Shown: positions 27,001 through 39,700 of the stretch, in pieces
Layout: every line of letters starts with the position of its first letter
Position numbering within the stretch: the stretch's first letter is position 1
Source of the DNA: Corbicula japonica
Taxonomy: Eukaryota; Mollusca; Bivalvia; Venerida; Cyrenidae
Direction of reading: 5' to 3'
DNA: 64,000 nucleotides
Assembly (NCBI GenBank): GCA_038501625.1
Contig: JAZAYU010000202.1
Location: 186,001 to 250,000, forward strand
Notes under the pieces: model-generated
What the model was told of the DNA's origin: nothing
Database searches by the model: none
The model's input: only the letters and a program-made list of their open reading frames with translations
Made by a program: the position numbers and the translations under genes

Positions 27001-30000
27001 TCCGATTGTCAATTTCGTGATTTTCAGTACTGTATATACAGGCCTGTTAGTGTCTGTGATAAAATACCTCTTGTAGAGTTAGAACTCAAGATGAATAAAT
27101 GTCCTTGAAATTTAATATAAATAAATAAAAACATCCTGTTACAAGAGCGAAATCTACCAACTTTTACGTATATTAACTTTAAATAAAAGTGTCAGTACTG
27201 AGTATTGAACCCGGGGCTCCAGCTTGCGAGGCGAGAGTGTTAGCCACTACACTACAATGATCTTGTATTTTGAACTTGAAATTAACAATCAGCATCAAAG
27301 GAACTAGAAAGGAACCAGTAAGAACTAGAAATATCTACATTTCCTTTTCGTTTTACACTGTGTACTGTACGCAAGTTTTTACCTGACACCCAAGAATATT
27401 CCATATAAAATTGTATATAAGCCATCAATGTTGACTTAACTGGTTACTTAAATCGTAAATATGTTTTTTCTCCAATACAACACCCACTAACAACCAATCG
27501 AACTAATCTATTTGATTTTTCCGCTGCATTGTAATAAAAATCCCACTAGATACCTCTCCACCCTGCTAGATGCCTCTCTGGTGTAAATAGCTACCAATCG
27601 AAATAGTTTATTTCATTTTCTCTCTGCATAATAATAGAATACGCGTATTATTTACAACATTTCATTGGTCGAAAAACTAGGTCAAAAGTGAGCTTAGACA
27701 GCTAACGCCGAAAAAATAACAGCAACCTGCTTCACGATTTCCTCGTGTTATCAGACGAAATAATATGACGTCGAACGCACGGAAATTCAATGTATAAAAC
27801 CCAGATCATGTCTTAGACCGTGAACTGTGTTTTATACATGGACGGAAATTACCCAATGCTACTAGATCTATCGGCGAAAATTACCGATAATCAAAATCAG
27901 CCATTTATTAAATTTCAAAGAATATGTTCAATAGAAACTTTATTTATATAAGAATATGATTTAAATTATTTTACCTAGTTAAATGCAATTTTGGGTTATA
28001 TTTCGAAATGTTAGGTTCCGTAAACGAGCGTAGTGCAAATGGTGGCTTACTTCTAAGGGAGGTAAATCGAAGTGTTAGCAGTATTCTATTTTAATTTTTA
28101 GAAATAGATTAAAAAGGAACTTTGTAAGCCATCGAACACGACAAATATGAAAATATTGCAGGCTCGGTTTGATTTAGCCTGTTCATTGACATAATGGAAA
28201 TGTATATTACTGACAACGCCACCTAGCCCCGGGTTGACCGCAACTCAATATTTACACCGACAAATAGTACAATTTTGACCATCTCAAACCATGCTGTGCA
28301 TAAGGCGATGGACCTGGAACCTTCAGTGCGGTATTTTCAGACTACTACGATTCCATGTTCAGCGGCGTATGATCCATAGTTAAAAGAACGTATTTGTACA
28401 AAACGAGAAAACAATTGGCGGAACTGAACATATTAGAATTTTGACAGGGAATCCGCTTAGGCTTAGAATACAAATCCTGCGTAATAATCAGAGACAACGC
28501 CAAAAGCACAATTTTAAAAGCAGGAAGTATATCTATGGTGTGATTGAACAATATCCAAATCTCTATTGGCTGGGAAATTGAAACCTCGTATCTCAAAACT
28601 TGCAGAAATATTATTACTAGAAGAGCTATTAACATAGTACATAATGATAAGTATCGTGCTCAACGACCTTTTGGGACGTCATTGATAACCGCACTTACTG
28701 AATGTACGGGGAAACTTTTACAGCCAAACGACACAAACATCGCTACTGTGATATTGAAGACATATTTATTCAAATCTGTTTGTGATTTTATTGCCGAACA
28801 TCCTTTACGGGTATTTTAAGTAGACGGTTATAGTCACACATAAATGACTGCTTCCTGTGTAACAAGCCAGTAGCTTACACCATTCATGTCGGTTGCGGAA
28901 AGTCGCAGTAGAATCGGTTCGAGTCCGACCTGTAGTCGCGTAATGTCCCAACATGAAGCAATTTTTTAAATAAATAAACCAAGTACATAATGCTTTAACT
29001 TCATTTCAGAAGTATTGTTTGTAATTCATGAATTTTAAAAAGTTCGGTATTGATAAACTGATTATGATGCGCTCTGTCCATAAAAATTGTAAACGAAACG
29101 TTTAAATTACATTAACAGTAGGCCTACATCTGTTCTTAGTTTGATTAATTAGTAAAGGTACGATGTGATTTTGTTAACAGGAATAAACTGAAATCTCTAT
29201 GAGAATATTTCGATAACTTTTTTGCCCTGCATATGAGCATTTCAAAATTCAGGCAACTACCACAACCTTCGGATATAGGCCTATTATGCGTACTGCGGCG
29301 GCCCCGCTAAGAGACTCGAACCAAAACCTTCGTCTCACTCGAAATTTTATTATATAGTTTTTTTTTGGAAACCAATTTTGCTGTATTCATCTGGATTTGA
29401 AGAGAATGGGCTAATATATTTACATTTAAACTATGATTGTACATGTGTATGTGAATATTATTAACGAAATGTTGAAAAATTGATTTCTAACTGAAACTCG
29501 ATCGTCTTAGGTACGCCGTCGACAAAATCTTATCACCTGATTTACCTGGCGTGTTGTAACAGTGGGATTTAGATGCGACTATACGATGATAATTACAAAC
29601 TTACGTGAGACATGTGAAGTCCGCCTGGTCGTAGGGCATAGCAACATCAACGGCTTTAAAGCAGCTTCCTTGGTACAGTGACCAACCTGGAAACAGACAT
29701 AAACATGACATCAACGCGATGATGGCATATGCGCTTTACATGATGATAAAGATGATGGTGATAAAGATATTGTAGCACGTCATTTTTGATCATTCGTTAA
29801 TGAATTGTGGTAAATTTCAGACCGCATTCAAATGCTCAGATGGTCCCTACTTGATAAATGGAATCGCTTTCCAAGTGTTCTAAAGATAACTCTTTATTCG
29901 GAAATTACAACACACTTTATATATATATTTCAATTGTTTTAGCATGCTCATCATTTGCCTTATGTGTTATCCTAACTCTGCGTGGTCGTTCACATTTACA

Positions 30001-33000
30001 CTCACCGCATGATAGGCTGGTTCTACAGTAAAATCAGACATACCTAAGTCACACTGAAACGTGACATCAATGTGGCCAACAGCAGTTACCTGAAAACATA
30101 AAACTCGATGGTTAAGGTTAACTGAGCAAATATAGATAAGAATAAAACAGGAACAACAACATCAACAACAACAATCTGAGTTTAACAGAGAAGGTGGTAC
30201 ACGGTATGTATCCCAATAATCAACACTCGGAAGACAATGATAGGCTCGGAGGATAAGAACGGCTAGAGATTTGGATGAGAGTGCGAAAAGCGTAAGTATT
30301 TTTACTTTTATCTTTTACTAACGCCGTTTTAAATCACGTTAGTGATTGCAATCGTTCTAGTCCAACATAAGCTATATAAAACTGCAATGTTTTTGCAGAC
30401 AGTCCCTACATTGTGGTGAAAATCACCGAAGAAGATGGAAAATTCGACCCATTGCTCAAAATTAAACAATTTTCTATCTGTATTTAGGTATTCGAGTGAA
30501 GAAAACATAACTATTTGATCCTTTACTGTCCCTCTGTTAATAAACAATCACTAAATGGTAACACAGTTCGGTAAAAATGAATCTAAATCTTACTTTTTCT
30601 GAAGATGTCAAAGCGAGATGGATAATCACAGGCTTCAGTGATATTTGTTAAAGATAATAGGTGGCTCAAACTGAATAATCGCCAGGCTTTTAATTTTATC
30701 TTCAGGAAAATGTATCAATACTATGTTTTTTCTCATTTCTCATCTGTGAAATGACGTTTTATATTCGCCTTTGTCCGTGCGTGTGTGTGTCAACAATGTA
30801 TTCAAGCGACACCTCATCTAACAAAATGTTTTGTGATGGAGGGATTAACATTTGCATAAGTTCTTTCCTTGACAAATTGTGGTTTCTTTTGCAACCAATA
30901 GAAATAACAGATTCGAAATGAGAAATGAAATAAAATGTTTATTAGAAAAATATAATGAAGAACCATCGACATCATTCTGCTAGATGGATAAAAATTAAAA
31001 TAAATTAATTATAAAATATCTTTAGTGACTTTTCAATTGTCTTTTGCCAGAAAAACGTACATTAAAAAATGTTTGTTAGACTTTATAGCAATTCGTGATC
31101 CACACCACTATGTACAGGTAACAAAAACACATCAACATCCTTAGACAAGGACCCTCAGAACCGTTTCGCCCCTTACTTGTAAAGCTGTGTTTACCTGATG
31201 ACGGGCCAGCAGTGGTAATCACTACCACGTGTCGATGTGTGATAATAATATACAAAATGTCGTAAGAATTGATAAATAAGATTTTAGCGATGTATAAACG
31301 ATTGGTTATTATTTTTATGTCCCTTTAGCGATTTAAGTGATATTATGTGATGGTATGTTTCCAAAAGGACCTATAGTCCAGTCATTGTTCACATTGACCT
31401 ACAAAAAAGTTCAACAGAAATTATATTGCTTTTGGTATTTAGTATACATAGTTTTGAACAAAATATCTAAAATCTAGAGAAAACAAACAATGGGAAATTA
31501 CAAAATAACGCTTTATCTTCTTAGAATTATTCGTTTAAATGTTGGTCTAAATGGGGCGCCATTCAAGCAGTTCTTCTACAAGTTATATCGTTGTTTTTCT
31601 TTTGTTTCTCAATTCAGTAGATTTCTGTGGTTCATAAGCTCTTCTATTTGTTTTTAATGAGCATATGTCATCACCTGAGCTACGTCTGCATCCGCGCTCG
31701 ACCTAGTTTTGTGTTTATGTCCATTTTTATCCGAAGTAACACAGCTATTGCTGTCAACCTTGGCATACGTACTTACTATTACTGTAATAAGATGACTGTG
31801 CAGCTTAAGTAACATAACTCTGGTTAGCTTTTGACAGAATTATGGCCCCTTTATCGACCTAGAAACGTTGATAAGTTTTGATCTTAAGTTCCACTTTTCT
31901 CTCAAGTATCAAAGCTGTTGCTCTTTCAAAATTACAATACTTGCTAATTATTACAAGCATCACTTGTGTCTAGTACTGGGTGTGTTTATAGAACCAATGA
32001 ATGATTTTGAAAGTTAACAACAACACGCTGAAAACTAGCAAACTCAGGTCATCTCAAAAAGGCGTAAAACCTGATATGACATGGTATAAAATGATATATT
32101 GTACATCTAAATCACTTAAGATTGCTACAGTGCAAATTTAAAGTGTATTTCTTTCATTAGTACTTACCAAATATAGATAATGGGTTGGACAATGACTTCT
32201 GGTCGTGGAAGATAAAAAATTTGACTTTAAAACTTATAAACATTACTTAAAAGCATTATGATGAAAAGGTAAGTTTGCTCATTATCCATAAAATTTTTAA
32301 TGTAGCCACCTATTATCTTGACTGAAGCCAATGATTATCCATTTCGCTTTGATATCTTCAGAAAAAGTAAGATTTAGATTCATTTTTACCGAACTGTGTT
32401 ACCATGTTGTGATCGTTTATAAACAGAGGGACAGTAAAGGATCAAATAGTTATGTTTTCTTCACCCAACTACCTAAATACAGATGGAAACTTGTTTAATT
32501 TTGAGCGATGGGTCGAATTTTCCATCTTCTTCGGTGATTTTCACCACAATGTAGGGACTGTCTGCAAAAACATTGCAGTTTTATATAGCTTATGTTGGCC
32601 TAGAACGATTGCAATCACTAACGTGATTTAAATCGGCATAAGTAAAAGATAAAAGTAAAAATACTTATGCTTTTCTCACTCTCATCCAAATCTCTAGCCG
32701 TTCTTATCCTCCGAGCCTATCATTGTCTTCCGAGTGTTGATTATTGGGATACATACCGTGTGGTACGAAGCAAACGATATGCCAAGTATGAAACTGCAGG
32801 TCATAACGTATAACGACGTATTTTAATACGGCATTATAACGCATTCCATTATATAACAATCAACTGACGATCAGAAATAGATTGTATGTATTTCTGAAAA
32901 GTAGAAAGACCAGTATCGTAAAAATGTTTTTAGCAAGCGTCCGACCGAAACAGTGGAAACCACGATAGATGCAAAGCCCAAGCCATGCACAAGAAAACAA

Positions 33001-33739
33001 AGAATGTTGACTTTCAACTGTCACACTGATTTTTGGTAAGTTATGCATGTTATGTATGGTACTTGCACGTCATGATACTCCGCCACTCCGCAAATGGCGA
33101 CCCAGCCAATCAGATGCTTGAGATTTGAGACTGGTTTCCATGCTAAGTTTTTAACCTTGGGCACATATTAATTTCATTATTTAGCACTACATATAGGCTG
33201 GGCCTGGGCCCAAGATCATTAAACTAAGATTTGACATCAGTCTCAAATCTCAAGGATCTGATTGGCTGAAATGGCGCCGTTTCAGCCAATCAGATGCATG
33301 TCTGAGATTTGAGACTGATCTCCAGATTTAGGCACAGATATGAAAACCGCTATATCGAGAACTTATGTGTTGCATGTACCAATACTTATTTAGAATACGA
33401 CTAAGCAGCGCATCTTCAAATTATAAGGTGGTGTCCATCCATACTTCATTAGTTAAGCATTGGGCGAGAAGATCTCGCAAATTTTTAAGCGGTACCTTAA
33501 AAATAACGGTCAGAGGCCAGTTAATTTCTCTCATGTCGCTTTCGGGCACAATAAACCGTCGGAGGCCATTCATTTAACCATAAACTTGAGAGTGCGTGTA
33601 ATTAAAATGTCAGTTTTCACCGGATATTGTTAAATAAGGGTTTGACCATATATGTTTCCAACTAAGTATAATTGTCTCAAATAAGATGACAACTATATTC
33701 ATATTTCATTTGATAATAGTAGTAGTAGTTGTTGTAGTT

Positions 33740-33777
<38 letters not shown>

Positions 33778-36700
33778 TGTTGTTGTTGTTGTTGTTGTAG
33801 AAGCAATATCAGCAACAACAGCAGCAACAGCAGCAGTAGTAATTAATTTTGTTTCTGACTAGCACCGTGAATTAAGCACCTATCATTCAAGGTATTTTAC
33901 CAGTTACATCTATTTTCTGTCCAAGGACAACTTCCTTTGCAATTTTATAATCGGGACAGTTTTGAAATTGCTCAATAAAAACTAACACAAAACCGAACAA
34001 TAGTAATATTAGTGAATGAAAATAAGGGGACACTTCCTGATTGTTATCGTCATTGAACGTCTTGCTTCGTACAATGAAATCTGACAACCGCAATATTAGC
34101 TACATCACGTAGATTTGAATAGAATACAATATCTCTAAAATAATGCGATATTTTCATTGAATTTTCAATAAATGTCACACCGAATTCGCGCGGATATGAA
34201 AAATAACACTACTAACTACATGTACTAACCACCTCATTATAAATACATGTATTTATATTGATATTAATATCAGCTGGTTGATGTAAAAAGTTTTCAATAT
34301 TCAGGTTTTTATATTCAAAAAAAGGTATGGCATAATTGTCTGGAACAATTGCATTTATGTTATTTGGCACGCCTGTATTATGTTTTGCTAATCACATTAT
34401 GTGGAAATAAAGATAATTTATATAAGGAAAGTTATTTTCCCCATCTGTTAAGGGTTAAACTTTTTAATTAACCTTCTTTAACAACGTACAGCCGGTGAAG
34501 CACCTTGTCGTCATGTGGTCTGTATGGATGCGGATACACGCCATATAAATATCAAAAAAGCCGTACGAGAATGCCTAACGGATGTTTTCTTAAGTTGGAC
34601 GTCCCTATTATATAACGATAGGCGCATTTTAGCTGAAAGCAAACTGTGAATTTTGTTAGAAAGATATCGATGTTTGGGGGAACGCAATACTGGTTTTTTC
34701 GCAACATGAAGCGTATCATGAGAGAGAGAGAGAGAGACCGTAAACAGTGATATTATATAAATATCACATCCCATTGGGGGAGACAGTACGAAATGTTAAC
34801 CCGAGAGAAGTAATGTCAACCGAGGCGTTAGCCGAGGTTGACATTACATTCTCAAGGGTTAACATTTCGTACTGTCTCCCCCAATGGGATGTGATATTTA
34901 TTTTATTACACCGAACATCCGAACATTTGTTTTTTTAGAGATCTTAACTATGACCAAATTAATTGCTTATCTCCCTTGGTCAATTACGCATGCGTAGAAG
35001 TTAATTTGTAATCGGATTTCCAAGATATTTATTTTTAGATCCACGCGAGGGTGACAGTATACTGTCGCATATGTGACAGTAGAAATTATCTCCCTCTGAC
35101 GTCACATTACGCTATATAGTAAACTAATCACGTGAGGTGTAATAATATATTATATATAACCTATGCTTCAATCTCAAAAACAATAACTGGCGCATACGTT
35201 TCTACGTATTTAATCAATCGTTAAAAAGTGCACGCTTTTCAAAATCGTTTGAAAGTAAACTCCCTCCACGAACGCTAATTGGCGTTCGCACATGTTCAAA
35301 GTTTCAAGGTAAGAGGGGCTGAGGCGGTCGGTACAGCAGAAATTATTTCTATATGATACTTGATTCTTAGCGGACTTTTCGCATATACAAGGTTTCACTT
35401 CTTGGAGGAAGCACATATATCTGTTTATAGTAATGCAAATATTATTTGTTACTTGCTTTTTGATAAACATACACATGCGTTCAAGCTACATTAATATACA
35501 GCAGCCCAAGATAAAATCAAAGTATTTTCAGATGGGTGTATAATTTAATAAAAACATTAATACTACCAATTTAATAATTTCGTTATCGTGTATGGATCTG
35601 AAAGGTTTCTGTTCAGGGTGTGACGAGTTTATTGAAAATGTAATATACGATTATCATATAGAATCTATTACAAAAGCGAATTTTATTAACACCTTTCACC
35701 AATTTACAATTTTCCCCCCTTTTTTCATTCATGAAAGAATCTCGATACAAAAAAAAGAAACCAGCAGAGGAAATATGATTCTAATATCATAGTTAATGTG
35801 GCCAAAATTTGCGAATCAAAAGTATTTCGCGAAAATGGCAGACAATTGGGAAAATGGCAAAAGAATTAACAAATGAATTAAAGTTTCGTTTCTGTCTAAT
35901 AAAAATTTTCACTTTGCTCAACAAATGTAAACACGATACTGATTATATTATAATATTCACATTGATCATTGCTAGCATGTACTTCAATCTGTCAGCAAAT
36001 GAGTTCACTTTAAAATGCGTACGATTACTGCAAGGTTTCATAGCTGTTTTGCACGTACATCTGACTAGGAACATAATAATGATCATAGCGCAAGGAAGAG
36101 CAAAGGTACGTAGCATACTTCTTTGGGATAATTACTCAATTTCTATCTCCGAAAAGACAAAAAATGAACGCCATAGTTATAGTTCCCAGGACATAATGCT
36201 CTAACCAAAGTAGTTTGTACGCTATGATGCGGTTCCACTTAAAAATAAACTTTAAGTACAAACGCTGCTGCCGTCGAAAAAAAGCTGAGTAGCATATCGT
36301 CATGCTATCTATTTATCAGATATGGCCTCGCCATCTTCACCTTGTAAACGCACTGAAGCAATGAAGGCATTGCAAGATGAGAACAGATTATGAAACTGAT
36401 CCTGAAAATGGTTATTGTAGTTATGCGCTGCGTGATCATCCTATACCCTCCTCTCCTGGATTCCTACGTGTATACGTGTGATTTAACCATACTAAGGTTG
36501 ACATTAATAAAACACATATTTCAGCCTTTAAAAAGTCGAAGGTTTAATTCTGTTAATCATTTGCATGATTTATTTACAATGCATCGCTCCATTCACATTT
36601 TACCACGCGCTCATCCGGTATGCAAGTTGTTTGCAATACTGAAATCATGAAATAATAAAACAAGTTTTAGCTTTCCAAAAAGCTAGTCGGTCTTTAGCAC

Positions 36701-39700
36701 AACCTTTAAACAAGACGGCAGAAATTTTTAATTCTAAGCCACTTTTATTGGAAGCCATACAAAAATGTAAGTTAACTTATAGGTATTTCCTCTTTCGAAT
36801 GAGATGTATTTAAGCTGGTGATAAATCTAAAACTGTTTGCGAACAAGTTAATAATTTACTTGGAAGTAAACCAAAATGGAAAAGTTTGTCAAACAATATT
36901 TTTGTGTCAGAAAGTGTTAGAAAGCAACGATTATCAAAATGTAAATATATATTAAAAGCTACAGAATATGTTAAAAAAAACAAAGTTTTTTTCACAGTTA
37001 TAGGGTGGGAGAGAAAAATGTGAACAGTCTGTCAGGGACTCACAGGTATGATAAAATTGTTCTTTCTGATCTAGAACAATATCGTTAGAATGTTGGTATT
37101 CACTTAGTATGTCTCATGACTTCGAATAACAACCTAACGCATTGAATTCGAATTCGCAGAACGTATGCACTACAGCGCCGTCTTTTTTTTGTTAAAAGGT
37201 TATGCTAGTGACCGACTAGATTTTTGGAAAGCAAAATTTTGTATTGTCTATTATTGACAGTTTCATGACCCGATTTGATACCTTTGCAAAAGTATATGTG
37301 TTCGCATGTTCCAAAGATTATTTTGATGATTCAAAACAAAATTACAACTAAGTAAAGCTTAAACTTGTGGTGTCTATTATTTTCAGTTTCATTACTCGAT
37401 TTAAGATTTCTGCAAAATTGTGTGTTCTGGTGTTCCAAAGGTAATTTTTACATTCAAAACCTTATAAAACTTTAGCAACCAGATGATTAGTGGCAAAATG
37501 CAATATAACAGTTAAGCAAAATTATCAAGAAAGTACCGACGGAAGTATCCATATCGAGCTAGCTAAATAATGTAAAACATTCCCCGGGATACCTCTGATC
37601 CCGGAGTTTCACAAAATGCTGCACAAGTTTGTAGATTCTAGGTTAGCAAAATAAATAGCTAATCTCTTTTCATTGTTTTCTACACATTTTGTTTGATTTG
37701 ATTTAATAAATTTATAAGCTGTACATCTTTTGTTTATCATACACAGTGTACATTTACTAGACAGAATCCATGTACATGTATATGTTTATTGTTTGTTGTC
37801 GGAAATATCTTTATGAGTAAAAAGCCTAGCTGATAAGAAGCTGGAGAGAGGATTTAAGAATAGGTACAGACTCCAAATGTGACTTCCTTCAACAGCCAAA
37901 ACGAAGCTTCTAGGTTTTTATAGATAACGACTGAGTAAGAGTCTATCCATAAATAACGACTGAGTAAGAGTCTAATTATCTCAATTATCCGTTCCGTCTG
38001 GAACGTGATCTTTGCTTTACATCACTGTTAACCGGTGTTCATGCAGAAAGCTCAAGTTTGGTCCATTATAATATGTCGGTCATCAGGATGACCGACAATA
38101 ATCATCAGGATGACCGACAATAAATAAGACGATACAGTTACAATGTCTAATTTGCATATTAGCAGGTAAAGCCAGAGCTGCGTTATGTTCAGCATTGGTA
38201 TGTCTTATGTTCAGCGTCAGTCTCACCCTGCAATGATTAATCGTATCCAGCTATAAACAATTGTATAAATTGAATTTGAGCATGTTTTTATACAAGTCAG
38301 TATTATAACAACATGACAAAAGAGGTATTTTGTTGGCTAATGCTTTTGCTTACACTCGAACATAATTTTTAGTAAAGCAGCAGTTTTCCTTTCAGTACAG
38401 TATTTACTTCATGGCAACATCCAGAATCGCATTTCAATAAACGTATCACTACAAATTCATCAACAATATAGTGCGAGTAACCTTATATTGAATTACTTGT
38501 TTGACGACTTAAACTTTTTTATATTTGTATTTAGCTGTTATTTATACCGCATAAAATTTACAATAATGGTAGTTTTGCAACGCATCTCCAAATAAAAAGG
38601 CGTAGTCATCCGGTTTCTCTCAATGTTCACAAGAGTAAGTGAAGTCAATCGTTTGCAAAATTCATTTGATTACATAACGTGAGCTGTAGATCGACTCTCG
38701 TAAAATGTTATCATTTCTTTAAAAAAATCAATTAGATCTTAAACATGGGTATTGTCAGAAAACAGAAAACAACAAAATATATTTAGCAATGAAACTGACA
38801 TAAAATATTCTTCAATTTTATTTTGTTTTTCGTTTATGGCGACAGTAAAGTTTTGATTGTAATCGAGACAAACATTAAAGTTTGTGTTTTTATTTTGTTG
38901 ATAATAGAACAAAGGGGAAAATACAGCAAAATTTGTGATTCCGAGAAAAAAAACGTAGCACAGATAAAGTTTTCTGCGTAGTTTTCTCTGAGCTTTTTAA
39001 ACATTTTTCGTTTATCCTCATCCAAATTAAACATTTCTCATATATTTTATATTTCTTATCATCAATTATCATTACAATGTCCCGAGGGTAACATTAAAAC
39101 GCTACGTTGTTTCTGTAAAAACATCAACAAATGGATGGTGTTCAGGCTAACTGACCTGTTCACACTGAGTTCACTGAGATTTTTTTCAGTTCTGCCATCT
39201 AACTCTGCTAATTCATTAACGGTGCGCAAATATGAAGATCTAATTAAGGCAATAGAAAAAAATATTTTAGATTCTCATCCCCTCCCGCCCCTGTCAAACA
39301 CTACCCGCCTCCAAAAAAATATTGGTAAAAAAATCGGAACATATTCTGTTCCGGAAAGAAAGGGGTTTTAGACCATTCCATATACTGATGCTTAGATTAT
39401 AAAGTGAAAAACATATGGATGGCAAGAATAACACAAAATGTTCATCATTTCAAAGCTTACCCAAGGCGATGTTGTCATTATTAAAGACTGGTTTGGCCTT
39501 TCAAGCAAGGATAGGCACCAACCTGCTACTTTTGTTTGTTTTTACTTCTATTCTCAGATATTTCATAAATTAAAAAATAGAAAATAAAAAAAGTGTCCGC
39601 CCGCCTTTTTTCCCAAATTCCGGATGAGAATCTAACAATTTATTTTCTCTGGCCTAAGTATTCATGTTTTAAATTGTAATTTGTGTTGCTCAATTCGTTT

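Noticed and set aside
34747..34938. A 63-codon open frame at the foldback
   Set aside because: It runs through both arms of a perfect hairpin, so the protein would be an artefact of the palindrome.
36660..37010. Possible fragment of an old coding sequence in the first intron
   Set aside because: Pieces of protein-like sequence appear in shifting frames, but I could not match them to any family.
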